Notes: a model not told the origin generated them from the sequence alone. Numbered from the stretch's first letter, positions 19,320 through 31,752 are shown. The stretch is DNA of 64,000 nt from Ananas comosus (GCF_001540865.1 NC_033641.1:4816009-4880008), one strand, 5' to 3'. Numbers and translations are program-made.

Positions 19320-21474
19320 TGTCACGCTCCGGATTACTCGTTTCCCCAGGCACGCCGACAAATCTGCCGTATACAAAGGAATTTCCACTGTATACGAAGC
19401 GATAGCTGTACCTGTATCTGTAATCATACAAAACTACAAATAGTAATATAGAGCTGCTAAACAAAAAAACATATATAAATAATATCAGGTTCTCAATACA
19501 TACATAGTCTCCAGATACATAACACTCGCTCCAGCGATAATCTAACATCAGTATGTACAAGAACCAAAAACCAACACTACCTGTAGCTGGTATGTCTCTA
19601 AATCAGCAGCAAAACGGGAAGGGATCTAACTCGCAATTTTCTTTCCACGATCGATATCCGCAACAGCAGTAGCCGAAGAAGAAGGCTCTGCAAAAAGGGT
19701 TCAACAACTGGATGTGAGAACTACTGCAAAAAGAAGTAGTCCTCAGTGGGTACCACTACCGACCTCAACGGTTCACCCACTAAGTCTACAGAAAGTATGC
19801 TCAAAGATAGTAAAGGAAGCTGGAACAAATCTATAGCTATATACCACTATACTATCACGATCCAACACTAACTATCTGTAGAAAATGCAATTTCAGACCC
19901 AATTTCACTAGGGATTGTGAACACACCCGTCCTGCCTGTCAAAGCGAACTCGTATACCACCCCATGAGTAGCCGGTAGAGAAAACTCTCTAGGGACTGAA
20001 TACACCCGTCCCGCCTAACTAGGCTACACCGTAGCTCAGGAGTAGCCGGTGGAGAAAACTCTCTAGAGACTGTGAATACACCCATTTCGCCTAACTAGGC
20101 TACACCATATCTCAAGAGTAGTCGGTCCAAGAAAAAAGGTCCGATAGGATGATTGTGACTCCACTCACGTCACAACCTTACTGAAGGTAGAGAAAGGTGT
20201 CACTAACTACCTCTGATCCAACCTCACACGGGCTGCCCAAACGAACCCACCTTGCCTGAATCCAGTACAAGAACCGTCCAAACAGAAACTGCGACCTCAT
20301 CGCACTGAAACCTCATTCCGGAATGGCATTCGTGGGCGCAACCCACCCGAATTTACAAGTGTCTCTGCGAAGTTCATTTAGGCTCTCACAGGCTATAGTC
20401 AAAACAGAAGAGTCTAACTGGTCTAACAACCATAATGAACATGCTCTCAGCACAATCTGATGCCAAAAACAGCAATCTGGGTCACCATCAACCACAACGG
20501 CACCCAACAGTCCGGAACAGTCTAAACACTACTGTAAAAATACACTCGGCATTCCAGTACGAGCGTAAATTCATTCTACACTATTCTGGATATCCACCGC
20601 CTACAAACTGCAGCGATACAAACAAACTACAGCTCCTAAAACTAAATCTGGTAGTTTTCAGAAAATAACAGTGTAGAACCTATAGTTTTCTTCTAAGTCA
20701 ATTCCAAGTCCAACATGTATAATTTGTTTAAACCAATAACTATGCTCCAAATTCATATTTCAAAGAACATGCAAATCCACGAATTCGAGCTATTAAACAT
20801 AATATACAAAACCCAACAATACATGATGTCAACTGAGGCTTAGGAGGAAATCCGAAAATTCCGGTAGCTTAACATCAACCCACCTCAAACGCGTGTCCAA
20901 CAATGGCGAGAAGTTAATAGGAGAGGAACCACGCACTCGCCCGGTCTCCCAATGATGCAACTACGACGTCCACGCGCTCGAACGGCTCCCCGGCGCGACG
21001 TCAGCATCAATCCGAACTCCACCCGAAGCCTCCCCTTGCTCACGGTCAAGGACTAGAGAGAGAGGGAAGTGCAAGAAAACCCTCTTCTCAGCGTCTCTAC
21101 ACGTTTATAAAGGAAAGGGGATAAGGGTGAAAACAACGAGGTAACCAAAAGACCAAACAGCCCCTCACCTACCCTGGAGTACCGGTACCAGGCCGATGCC
21201 GTACCAGTACCCCGCATCAGAAGTTGCAACCCGAGAGCAGCAGTCGAAAAATCTATACTGGGGTACCGGTACTCCGCTGTGTGGTACCAGTACGCATTGC
21301 TGAAAACTTGCAATTTGCAGATTTCAATGCTAAAATCCTGCTCTCGCGGCGCAAGGAGTCCGTTTTGCATCTATTTCGCGCCAACACTGCTGGTACTTGT
21401 CCCGACACTCTCCAGATGTGTCGACAAGCCTCAGATGCAGAATTCCACAACTGCTGGCCACCAGGGATACAACA
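19320..21474 (-). mobile_element. Solo LTR (2.2 kb), minus orientation, TSD GGTTA
   Basis: On the plus strand it begins TGTCACGCTCCGG and ends GGGATACAACA. It is flanked by GGTTA at 19315-19319 and 21475-21479. The related element at 54698 shows the uninterrupted site (CCTCTGGTTATTATCCGTT). Read on the minus strand it starts TGTTGTATCCCTGG and ends CGGAGCGTGACA, with GTACCGGTAC-like motifs at 21178-21295 near its start. No internal region is present. Confidence 0.9.
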
Positions 21475-21579
21475 GGTTAGAATCCGTTAGTGAACTGTTT
21501 ATTATTTTTTAACAGTGGATTCATGAAATGATATTTTTGCCCTCACAGATATGTCCCTCCAAAAGTATTTCCTCTTTCT

Positions 21580-21960
21580 CTTTCTTTCCTTCTTCGGGCC
21601 GCCAGAGCGGACGACGGTGGCGGCGCTTCGGCGAGGTCGGGGTCGGGTTCGCCGGCGACGAAAAAGAGGGAAGAGAAAAGAGGAGAGAAATAAGAAGAGG
21701 GAAGAGAAAGAATGAGAGGAAGAGGGAAAAGGGAGAGGGTTCGCCGCCGCCACCGCATATCCTCCCTCACCGGCGACGAAGAAGAGGGAAGATGAAGAGG
21801 GAAAGGAAGAAAAATAGGGAAGAGAAAATGAAGAGGAAAGAAGAAAGAGGAAGAGGAAGAGGAAGAGGGAGAGGGTTCACCGCCGCCGCCGTCATATCTC
21901 CTCCCTTGCAGGCGACGAAGAAGAGGGAAGAGGAAGAGAAAGAAGATGAAGAAGGGTAAA
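21580..21960. repeat. Purine-rich (GAAGAGG)n with GC-rich spacers
   Basis: About four blocks of GGAAGAGAAAGAAGA-like purine sequence alternate with GTTCGCCGCCGCC..CTCCCTCNCCGGCGACGAAGAAGAG units of ~110 bases. The overlapping Arg/Glu/Lys-rich plus-strand and Ser/Phe/Pro-rich minus-strand ORFs both come from this composition, and I call neither a gene. The array is the core of Pack-MULE-like element 1. Confidence 0.8.
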
Positions 21961-22152
21961 ACCGTCAATTCACGTTATTAATTAACCATGGTTAAGTTTT
22001 TAACTGTGGTTAATGAAATTTTTTTAATAGACACTAACGGCAGGGACATATGTGCATACATTAGGACTTTTGTAGGGACAACCTATGAAAATTGAGTTTT
22101 GCAGGGATATATCTGTAATTCACCATATTTTCAGGGACGTGTATGCAATTAA

Positions 22153-22154
<2 letters not shown>

Positions 22155-22187
<33 letters not shown>

Positions 22188-22860
22188 TTGGACCGGGCTA
22201 CTATTAGTAGCAAAATCCCATTGTTGCTAAACCCATATATATATATATATAGAGTTGGACCGGGCTACTATTAGTAGCAAAATCCCATTGTTGCTATCAG
22301 TTTTTTAGCCTTTGGATCAACTCTTTTCATTATTTCTAACCATTGGATTAAATACTATAACCCAGTGGGGACCACTCAACCCTAGGGGGACCACTCAACT
22401 CTAACCGACTGGAGCCTCCAAATTGAGAATCGGCACCGTTGAACATGATCTATACCACTTGAAGTGTTTAGAAATCAAATTTCATGTATTTTCGATATTA
22501 TTCTCTTATCCATCGAGTGGACACAAAAATGAAGGCTGAAAAGTTGAATTTCTTTAAAAATGATGATATGCAGTCTGTATCAAAGATGAGAGTATAGATC
22601 CTATTTTAAATAGTTTAAAAAATTTTCTAACAAATTTCAAATTAATGTTGGATTTTTACGCGTAAAACGAGAAAATGCCTTATATCGACCATTAAAATTA
22701 CAAATTTTGAAACCTTTGATCTTAGGCAAATGATATCAAAAAGATTTGAAATTTGATTTATAAACACTTCAAGTAGTATAGATGGATGATTCAACGTGCT
22801 TGATCGTCGATTTTGGAGGCTTTATATCGAAAACAATGGTGGCAACGCAGCCCATTTGTA
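22155..22860. mobile_element. (TA)n-flanked MITE fragments, with a long inverted repeat
   Basis: GAGTTGGACCGGGCTACTAT and the following ~40 bases, with an upstream (TA)n, occur twice in tandem (22185-22250 and 22252 on). They match the start of the MITE at 51287. A second structure follows: ~22425-22500 (GAGGCTCCAAATTGAG..CACTTGAAGTGTTTAG) pairs in reverse with ~22750-22830 (AAACACTTCAAGTAGTATAG..TTTTGGAGGCT), giving ~75-base inverted ends around ~300 bases. It is non-coding. Confidence 0.65.
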
Positions 22861-22943
22861 TCGATAGTTTTCGTAGTCAACTTATATTATATATATGATA
22901 TATATAGTCTATATATATAATTATATATATATTATGATATATA

Positions 22944-22985
22944 TTAGTGTAGTGGCCCGCGCGATGCGCGATAGTAAGCGATGTT
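22944..22985 (-). mobile_element. Probable Helitron 3' terminus, minus orientation
   Basis: Read on the minus strand, the sequence shows the hairpin CGCGCATCGCGCG, then GGCCACTACA, then CTAA, then a host T. Helitrons end in a short GC hairpin ~10 bases before CTRR and insert between A and T (family knowledge). The 5' TC end was not found. No Rep/helicase is visible, so any element to the right (up to ~27.6 kb) would be non-autonomous. Confidence 0.5.
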
Positions 22986-25900
22986 TCTGTGAAAGATTTT
23001 CTTTATCAGATAGACAAGCTAAAAATAAAATAAAAAATTTAATAGTTTTCAAAGAAAAATAAGCTGAACAGCCTAAATTGCATAAATTCTTGATAAGAAA
23101 TCAACTTATATACAATAGGCAAAAGAAGGAAGAAGCAGAAAAAAAATTAAAGCACTTAAAGCTAAAATAAAACAAAAACAGCTGTAATTCATCAGTTTAA
23201 AACAATTAAAAATCTGATATACTTGAAAACTTTTAAAGATCAAATATAATGAACTTATATAAGACTTGGAAGTAAAAAGTAATAGTAACAGTAGCATGAC
23301 ATTTTTTCTCATTCCTCACGACATAGAAACTGCACCATAGTAATAAGAGTAGCAACCATTTCAAGTATAAAGTAGTGTATGATTTTTTTTTCTTTTTTTC
23401 CTAGAGGAGAGATGGGGACAGTGGCGTTGGGGGTGGCAATGGCGTGCACGGCGGCGGATGTGGTGGTGCAGCACCGGATGCAGAGTGGGTAGCGGTGAGT
23501 GAGGGCGATGGCGGTGGTGAGGGAGTCCGAGGAGTAGTGTGCCACGCCTATGGGGAATCTATAGCAGATTACGAATGCTATGACTATGGAGATGCATTCG
23601 AAGCTCACCACCGAGGGTAGGAGCAAGCTCAAGATGCTCATCAACTACGATGGTAACTTCCAACCTTAACTAACAGTTTAGTTTTTGCAACAAATTTTTT
23701 CCACCCAGTTAGATACAGTAGCATTAAAAAGGAGTGTTTGAACTTTGTCGACTTTCTTAACCTCGCCTGTAACACAACTCATTAATAATGAATTAGTGAA
23801 TCGAGATGACTTAATACATTATTATTTTGGCCAACACCTAATAATAATATAAAAATTTAAAGGTCTGACATTCAAATAAAGACACAAATCACAAACTTAA
23901 TACTAGCCATTTAAAAAACAAAAGAAAAAGAAAGAAAGACAAAGTAGAACTTAAAATTTGCAATAATTGCTAGTGTTTGGCATAAAGCCGGCCTGTTTGC
24001 AATGCATTTGTAGTTCAATAATAAGGAAAAAAGAAATAGCTAGTCGGGCCATAGGTCTAAGATGTCCAAGGATTCAAACAAACTAAATAAGAGTAGCATT
24101 AGAAAGTAGATACAATATATTTTTGAATATAAAATTGTCTCTTAGCAGAATTCAAATATCAAATAATCTGAATGTATCACATGAAAATAAATCAATCAAA
24201 GATAACTGATAGATGAAAGCAACAATGTAGAATTGTAAGTATAGTGGTAAAATGTCGTGATGCTCAGACGGACGAATACGCCAATGTACTCTTATCAAAT
24301 TTGTTTAAATTGTTGGAAATCTTAAAAGCGTAACCAAGAAACCAACAATAGAATTAATTTATAAGCAAAAAGCAAAGTGGGAAATGTTGAAGTACATATA
24401 GCTGCTAAATATGTCGCATCAGAGTACTGTATCTATCATTATCATTATTTAAAATAAATCAATTTAGGAAGAAACATATAAGAAAATAAAGCTAAGAGAA
24501 GGTAAACTACACGTAAAATATTTGATAATACAAAAAAAAAAGGAGAATTCATGATGTTATTGTTGTTAAAAAAAAAGTATGCAGCAACAAATTTACTTCA
24601 TAGGTAGATGAAACAGACCAAAAAAAAATAGAAGCTCAGATAAATATATTTTTATAGGCAATTTTGCACAATGTAAAACGGTCTTCCTTATTGCCAATTG
24701 AAAGTTTTCAATCATTAGTAGGTGCAAGAGTTGCCCGTAGGCCGTCAAACTTGACCCATTATTTATTTTGCTATCATCATAGCTTATTTTTCTACACGTA
24801 CTTATTAATTGCAAATTCTTACACTTGTGGAGTTTTAAGATACATATAGTTGTTCAGCTGTAAATTACCTTATTTGACTTGTTTTTCACTTTGTTAGCAA
24901 AGCTTACAAAGTCAAACATGGCCACTGACAAATCAACATATTACATATCAATATATGAATGTACATACGAACTAAAAGAGGCAATAAATTAGCACAATAT
25001 ATATCAATAGATATCGATAAATCTCTATAAGTTTTCAATAAGTAAGCCACATAGAGTAAGTGTTAGTGGAGCACCAGTGATGTAGGTTTCATTATATAAC
25101 TTGGTACTATCAGAGACGGCATCAACCATTAGCATTAGTAATGATGTAAGGAAGAGAAATAGAGGGCAATGTGATAGAGAGGCAAGTAATGGTACTGCTG
25201 TTAATTCTCAGAGAATGTAAGAGATACTTCTTAATGCTGCCCAATGCAATACGGAAGCAGAATATGAAGAATAATCCACAAAGCTAAAGTGTAGGATATA
25301 TGAGCTCAGATATTACCTTCTGTATCATCAGTAATATACAAAGCAAAATATTTTGTTGCTTTTCTTACTTGATACTTTCCAAAGAATAACTGCAAGAGTT
25401 GCCATAAGACCGTTAAACTTGTCTTGCGCTTCATTAATTTTGAAAGATTGGTAATTTACTTTTTGTATCATCATCGGCCATCGTGCAAGAACTTTTTAAA
25501 AATTGTCAGAACCACAAAAATCAAATTTGTACATGAAAAAAATCCATAAATTTTTAAGTATTGTAATATCAAACATATAAGATAAAGCCTAATGCAAAAT
25601 AAAAGTGAACATAGTTTCATAAGGTTATAAAAATGATAGAAATGACAAAAGTAAAAAACCGAAATAAAAATAATTCATATACATAGGCTCAGATAATTAA
25701 TTGGCTCTATCACCAATTAACAAAATTGATTACCTCACTTAACATGTGATGCGAATAAATGTATCCAAAAAGATAGAGTATTACAATAGTTGCATTACAG
25801 GTCATGAAAAAACTAATGGTTACAACAATTGCCATGCGGCCATCCGAGTTGCCTTACCATCTAGTCATTTGGATAAGATAAAATCATTACTTTTTTTTCT

Positions 25901-27600
25901 TTGGTCATCATCGCCAATTATAAAAATACAAAAAAGTAAATAGTCAAATTTGTAGAGAATGCAAAATTTTCAAAACAAACTAAAAATATGTAAAAATATT
26001 CCACCGAATTCTTTTGAGCTACAACACTATAACACAAATGTATAAAAGAAGGTCAAGAAATAGACAGTATGAAATTGTCTTTTGTCTCTTTAGATATGTA
26101 CACAAAAAATTTCACAGAAGGGGGTAGGAATTTGAGGGCGCATGGCGCAAGGTTGGTAAAAGAAGAGTCAAGAAATGGTTCTCATAATAATTTCATTGAA
26201 AAAAGTACTAACCATCATTAGAGGTCAATGGAGCACAAATGAAAACTAATAGACATTAGAGAAAATAATGTAAATAAACAAAGCACATTAAAGAGAAAAA
26301 TAATGGACTAAGGAAGTTTAGATAGTTAGATTGGTCATTAATCAACGAAACAAAGCACTTTATTTCTTTTTTTTCCTATCATCCAAATCAACTCCTTTGA
26401 AAGTATTGTTACTTGCTGCATTTGCAGTTTCTCCAACCAAGCTATCTTGCAATCTTTAGGTTTTGATCTAGACAATAGAAACAGCTAGAAGGGAGAAAGG
26501 ATGACTCTATACTGGAGATTGCACCATCAATTTATAAAAGTCATCACCTTCATTGATGTATAAAAAGCACAATGATGGTTTTCTCTATTATCATTGGTTA
26601 ATGAAGAAATATTTAATGAAAAGAAGACTCATAGACTATCACCTTAAAAAGTTCAAAATTAGTAAGATAAAATTTGTGGATACTCTTAAAAAATAAAAAA
26701 TACAAAATTAAAAAAATATATGAAATTTAAAAACTTGTATAATGTTGAGCATATTATAAAGATTTGATAGATATTAAAAACAGAGGGTTGGATTTGGCAT
26801 TTCATCAAATAGATTAAGGGCAAGAACAAACATTAAAATTAGCAAGATGAACTTCCTAATAAATCCAACAAAAATAGTGAAATGAAAATATCTAAATAGC
26901 AGAGTGTACTATAATATAGGACAACAAAAATAGTAAATTACACCAAGCTCTTAGTAGACATTGAAATAGGATGAACACTGACAAAATTAGATAAATCAAA
27001 GTAGTACTGTATCAAAATGTCAAAACAAATCTAATTAGTAGAAACAATGGATTCTCATAAAAGAAACTTGTTCGTATAAAAATATTAGAAAGAAAAAGAT
27101 AATAAATAATCACACTTTCCATCCAACAGATATAAATAGCTATTAAAAATGAACCAAATAATAGAAAATTAAAAAGATGTAAATATTTTTGTTGGTATTT
27201 GATAGAAAATGTGAAAGAAGACTTAAACTGACATTTGATCAAACAACTGAAGGGCGATGGCCAACTTGGAGGCAAAGGCTGAAGCTAGATAAGCTTCACA
27301 AAGCTTTAAAGCAATGGTGACAAAGTGCGTTCGAGATAGGCTGCTATAGCTATAGGAGGTGGAGAAAGAAGAGTAGCAACAACAAAATATGAATGATGAA
27401 AAAAAGTAAAAGAAAAGAAACTAAATCCCACCCGATCAGAATATACCTCACAAATCTAAGCATTCTCCGCACTTGGATCGTCTTCACCTCCTGTAGCTGA
27501 CCATGCAACAGATTGTTGCAGGATCCACCATAGCCTCCTTACCTACAGATTTGAAGCCGAAGCCGAAGCCGAAAGATCGATAGGTTCTGGGAATATGGTA
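22986..27600. other. AT-rich stretch, possible Helitron body, no clear gene
   Basis: Mostly 25-30% GC by eye. A GC-rich island lies at ~23400-23650. A phrase with GCAAGAGTTGCC and CGTCAAACTTG recurs in degenerate form at ~24725, ~25390 and ~25825. A leader-like segment with a GCCGAAGCCGAAGCCGAAAG triplet run lies at ~27555-27575. I saw no splice-consistent coding series and no transposase. It may be the body of a minus-strand Helitron whose 3' end is at 22944. Confidence 0.4.
23309..23644 (-). CDS. Unrecognised ORF, 111 residues, in a GC-rich island
   Basis: An ATG-started minus-strand frame has GC-rich codons in its first ~80 residues, then an AT-rich end. Residues 1-30 (MSILSLLLPSVVSF..VIAFVICYR) look like a membrane segment or signal anchor. 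The rest is Thr/Ala/Cys-rich (ALTHRYPLCIRCC). The abrupt base composition against its surroundings suggests an exon piece carried in by a transposon. No family was recognised and expression is doubtful. Confidence 0.25.
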   Translation of the reverse strand: MMSILSLLLPSVVSFECISIVIAFVICYRFPIGVAHYSSDSLTTAIALTHRYPLCIRCCTTTSAAVHAIATPNATVPISPLGKKEKKIIHYFILEMVATLITMVQFLCREE

Positions 27601-28777
27601 GCAAAACCCATATATATATATATAATTAGGCTGAAATACTATCAATAGCAGCAAGTTATTGGTGCTATTAGTTTTTTAGTCATTGGATTGAGAAATGTGC
27701 AGTTAGGATGATGTGGGCCCCCTAGTACGTATTTATGCATCGTGATTTTCTACCCCTCGAGATAGTCGGTTTTTAAAAATGAAGTTTTCGAGTGGGAAAC
27801 AGTTTTAAAAGGTTTTCAAATGGTTTTATGAATAATTAAATAGAGTTTAAAAATAAAGTTTCCGGGTGGGGAGAACTTTTAAATAGAATGACTGTTGTAT
27901 TGTGCATCGCATCATCCAACGCCTAAAGAGTGCTTAGAGGTATGCATCATCTCTAAGGACGTGAGCTGTATGGATATGCATTGCATGAATTGCTTGTGGA
28001 TTAAAACAATAACATGTATTAACTCTTTCCACCTTGGCATCTGAACTCCAAAACCAAATTCCCTGTACTGCCAACACTACTCCACCCTCCTTGTTGCCAT
28101 GTCCACTCTAAATCCTTAGAAACCAAAAAGAATAAAAGTTCCATAAATAGCCTAAATCAGAGAGGAGGATACGATACATTAGATAGGAACGGAGCCATTA
28201 AGCGGCTCACAGTGGCCATGGTTCCCCCTCAACTTCTAAAAATTTCATATAAGTCCTTCGTAACAAAAATCAAAATATTACAAATTTTTAGTTTTTAGTT
28301 GGAAGGGCCATATTAAAATTTTTTCACAAAACTTTTGCTCCCAAACTTCTCCTCCACCTCGGCGCTTCCTCTCCACTGCCTCTAGTCCTACTCCTCCTTG
28401 AGCACATCGTCACCGAAAAACTCCTTTCCTAACTATACGAGGTCGAATTTTTCTCTGCCAAACCTAAATCTTGGTCCCCAAAATCTTAATTCCTCGCTGT
28501 CTCTAAAGTTAGATAACAATTTTTATGAATCTTAAAGCTAGCTCAAGTGTTATCTAATAGCTCATGCCCCACTATCATACGATTTTCTTCTTCTTTTTTT
28601 TTTCTCTCTCGCTCTCTCTCTCTTTCCTAAGGGATGTTGCTAAAACTATTCCAGCACAACATTGATGTCAAATTGAAAGCCAAATAATTAGTGTTAGATA
28701 TAAGAAACCTAAGCAATCTCTAATTAATTGCATTTAGAGCCAATTGAATGAGATGAACAATTTAACACAACTTATAC

Positions 28778-28843
28778 CTCGCCTATCTGCTCATTAGTGA
28801 GAGCATCCTCGAAGGATTCTCCATCCTCTTCGATCACAACCAT
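28778..28843 (-). pseudogene. Orphan copy of TTC1-like coding exon 1 (copy B)
   Basis: The 22-codon exon is open, with the same ATG and donor site. It differs from the parent near its end (TNEQIGE instead of TDEQMRE). The flanking acceptor TTAACAG is kept. No exons 2-5 follow within 10 kb in the gene's direction other than through the parent gene itself, so it cannot make the protein alone. It could only act as an alternative first exon spliced over ~14 kb into the parent. Confidence 0.75.
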
Positions 28844-29246
28844 CTCTTCTTTCCTGTTAAAAAGGGGGGAAATGATTCATATTGGAGATTTCAACACCAA
28901 AAAACAAAGGGAAAAATGGGGGAGTTGGATTCAAACCACTGAACCGGATAAACTGGTTACGATTTTGGTTCTACGAATAAATTTTCGAACAAGGAGAAAT
29001 GAAAACCGATAATCAATCCTTCCAAGGGTTTTGCACTTTGTAGAGGCTTTAAGTCGGCGACTCTTGAGCATAGTTAGTTAATTCGGATTTGGCAAAAATT
29101 CGGTACGGGTATAATTCGGATAATAAATTCTGCTCACAGAAATAATGAATCAGTATTAGATGAAGTGGGCAAGCTAGAACTCGGAAGTCGGAAGAAGATG
29201 ATGAGTGGAGCGCGGCCGGCCCGAGGCGAGGAGGGTTCCGAACTTT

Positions 29247-29405
29247 GGATGGCGGGCAGCGCGCGACCACATGAGGTGGGGGGGGGAGGGGATTCGAAAT
29301 TTCGATGGCGAGCAGCATGTGGCCTCGTGAGGGTTCCAATGTTTTGACGGTGAGCGGAGCGTGGCCCCGCGGGGGTTTCGATGGCGAGCGGCGCGCGGCC
29401 GGGGG
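29247..29405. repeat. GC-rich ~50-bp minisatellite (copy B)
   Basis: Three to four units share TTCGATGGCGAGCGGCGCG followed by a GGCC..GGGGGTT stretch, and neighbouring units have diverged. Copy C has the same array at ~42925-43095, and copy A keeps one unit at ~18870-18895. Short ORFs through it (Ala/Arg/Gly-rich) are composition effects. Confidence 0.75.
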
Positions 29406-29611
29406 CGGGGGAGGCAGGGGTGACTCTGGTGAGAAGCTAGGGCTTTTCTTTTTTTATTTGAGCGAGAGGATTTTTTTTTTTTTTTATTTTTGGAAGGTGG
29501 ATCAGCTCGGATCTGAATAGTTATTATACTGTATTCAGATCGAATCTAAGTAGTTATTATACTGTATTCAAACCATACAAATAAATAAATAGAATATATA
29601 TATATATATAT

Positions 29612-29732
29612 GGGTTAATTGCATACACGTCCCTACAAAGATAGTGAATTGCAGATATATCCTTGCAAAACTCAATTTTCATAAGTTGTCACTACAAAAG
29701 TCCTAATGTATACAGATATGTCCCTCTGGTTA
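29612..29732. mobile_element. Left TIR of a Pack-MULE-like element (copy B)
   Basis: GGGTTAATTGCATACACGTC through CCTCTGGTTA matches the left ends at 19211 and 54698. It is complete at its outer end and is preceded by (TA)n. The LTR piece takes over right after GGTTA. Confidence 0.85.
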
Positions 29733-30495
29733 TGTCACGCTCCGAATTACTCGTTTTTCCGGGCACGCCGACAAATACGCCGTATACAAAGAAATTTCCG
29801 CTGTATATGAAGCGATGGCTGTACTTGTATCTGTAATCATACAAAACTACAACTGGTAGTATAGAGCTGCTAAACTAAAAAACATATATAAATAATATCA
29901 GGTTCTCAATACATACATAGTCTCTAGATACATAACACTCGCTCTAACGATGATCTAACATCAGTATGTACAAGAACCAAAAACCAACACTACTGTAGCT
30001 GGTATGTCTCTAAATCAGCAGCAAAACGGGAATGGATCTAACTCGCAATTCCCTTTCTACGATCGGTATCCGCAACAGTAGCAGCCGAAGAAGAAGGCTC
30101 TACAAAAAGGGTTCAACAACTGGGTGTGAGAACTACTGCAAAAAGAAGTAGTCCTCAGTGGGTACCGCTACCGACCTCAATGGCTCACCCACTAAGTCTA
30201 CAGAAAGTATGCTCAAAGATAGTAAAGGAAGCTGGAACAAATCTACAGCTATATACCACTATACTATCACGATCCAACACTAACTATCTGTAGAAAATGC
30301 AATCTCAGACCCAATTTCACTAGGGATTGTAAACACACCCGTCTCGCCTGTCAAAGTGAACTCGTATACCACCCCATGAGTAGCCGGCAGAGAAAACTCT
30401 CTAGGGACTGAATACACCCGTCCCGCCTAACTAGTCTACACCGTAGCTCAAGAGTAGCCGGTGGAGAAAACTCTCTAGAGACTGTGAATACACCC
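29733..30495 (-). mobile_element. Partial copy of the 19320 solo LTR, ending at an NNN gap
   Basis: It is nearly the same as ~19320-20085, with few substitutions and indels, and is cut at CACCCNNN. The break falls inside CACCCATTTCGCC of the parent copy, followed directly by (TA)n, so the right side of the join is probably an assembly break. Confidence 0.85.
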
Positions 30496-30498
30496 NNN

Positions 30499-30534
<36 letters not shown>

Positions 30535-30542
30535 GTATATAC

Positions 30543-30628
<86 letters not shown>
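30496..30628. repeat. NNN gap and long (TA)n / TATACATATA tract
   Basis: Three N at 30496-30498 precede ~130 bases of TA with periodic TATACATATA or TATGTATATA interruptions. The minus-strand Ile/Tyr ORFs here are artefacts. Tract length and gap size are unreliable. Confidence 0.9.
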
Positions 30629-30629
<1 letters not shown>

Positions 30630-31752
30630 GAATTAGGCTGGATTACTATCAATAGCAGCAAGTTATTGGTGCTATTAGTTTTTTAGCCCTTGGATTGAGA
30701 AATGTGCGATTAGGATGATGTAGGCCCCCTATTACGTATTTATGCATCGTGGTTTTCTATCCCTCGAGATAGTCGGTTTTTAAAAATGGAGTTTTCGAGT
30801 GGGAAACAGTAACAGTTTTAAAAGGTTTTCGAATGGTTTTATGAATGATTAAATAGAATTTAAAAACAAAGCTTACGGATGGGGAGAACTTTTAAATAGA
30901 ATGACTGTTGTATTGTGCATCGCATCATCCAATGCCTAAGGAGTGTTTAGAGGTATGCATCATCTCCAAGGACGTGAGCTGTATGGATATACATTGCATG
31001 AATTGCTTGTGGATTAAAACAATAACATGTATTACATTCCACCTTGGCATCTGAACTCCGAAACCAAATTTCCTGTACTGCCAACACCACTCCACCCTCC
31101 TTATTGCCATGTCCACTCTAAATCCTTAGAAACCAAAAAGAATAAAAGTTCCATAAATAGCCTAATCAGAGAGGATGATACAATACATTAGACAGGAGCA
31201 GAGCCATTAATCGGCTCATAGTGGCCATGGTTCCCCCTCAACTTCTGAAAATTTCATATAAGTCCTTTGTAACAAAATTCAAAATATTACAAATTTTTAG
31301 TTTTTAGTTTGGGGGCCAAATTGAAATTTTTTTCACAAAACTTTTGCTCCCTATCTTCTCCTCCACCACCTCGGCCCTTCCTCTCCACTACCTCTAGTCC
31401 TACTCCTCCTTGAGCACATCGTCGCCGACAAACTCCTTTCCTAACTATATGAGGTCGAATTTTTCTCTGCCAAACCTAAATCTTGGTCCCCAAAATCTTA
31501 ATTCCTCGCTGTCTCTAAAGTTAGATAACAATTTTTGTGAATCTTAAAGCTAGCTCAAGTGTTATCTAATAGCTCATGCCCCACTATCATACGATTTTCT
31601 TTTTTTTTTTCCTCTCTCTCTCTCTCTTTCCTAAGGGATGTTGCTAAAACTATTCCAGCACAACAGTGATGTCAAATGGAAAGCCAAACAATTAGTGTTA
31701 GATCTAAGAAACCTGAGCAATCTCTAATTAATTGCATTTAGATCCAATTGAA
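30629..31752. repeat. Tandem duplication unit, copy C, first part
   Basis: It starts after (TA)n with AGAATTAGGCTGGATTACTA, as unit B does at 27620. It then follows unit B through the TTGGATTGAGAAATGTGC and CCACCTTGGCATCTGAACTC segments to CCAATTGAA, where the retrotransposon interrupts it. The unit resumes at 41884 after the duplicated TTGAA. Confidence 0.85.

Larger units (their letters stand above)
19211..22154. mobile_element. Pack-MULE-like element 1, split by a solo LTR
   Basis: The left TIR (TACACGTCCCTACAAAGATA and on to CAGATATGTCCCTCTGGTTA) pairs over ~105 bases with the right TIR (AGGGACATATGTGCATACAT to GTATGCAATTAACC). Without the LTR at 19320-21474 the element is ~790 bp. Its core is GC-rich, with (GAAGAGG)n stretches and repeated GCCGGCGACGAAGAAGAG units. 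A related copy lies at 54698-55607. Long TIRs plus a GC-rich gene-like core resemble Pack-MULEs (family knowledge), but no parent gene was recognised. It sits in (TA)n on both sides, so a target duplication cannot be read. The outermost GGGTTAATTGCA is missing on the left. Confidence 0.65.
27626..30495. repeat. Tandem duplication unit, copy B
   Basis: The unit starts at a (TA)n run with the MITE end AATTAGGCTGAAATACTATC (to ~28010). It continues with the intron 1/exon 1/5' flank block matching 16025-17084, the GC-rich minisatellite, the twice-repeated AGTTATTATACTGTATTC segment, a (TA)n run, a Pack-MULE-like TIR and the first 760 bases of the LTR found at 19320. It ends at an NNN gap. The LTR joins the TIR at the same GGTTA as in copy A, so this duplication came after the LTR insertion. 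Confidence 0.8.

Noticed and set aside
21528..21968. Arg/Glu-rich and Ser/Phe-rich proteins of ~140 residues
   Set aside because: Both follow from (GAAGAGG)n purine bias inside a TIR element, and no domain is visible.
27540..27600. GCCGAAGCCGAAGCCGAAAGATCGAT as the Helitron 5' end
   Set aside because: A minus-strand A/TC junction can be drawn here (TCTTTCGGC..), but with no second copy to compare it is one of many such sites.
30351..30661. Ile/Tyr repeat ORFs
   Set aside because: Translation of (TA)n with an N gap.
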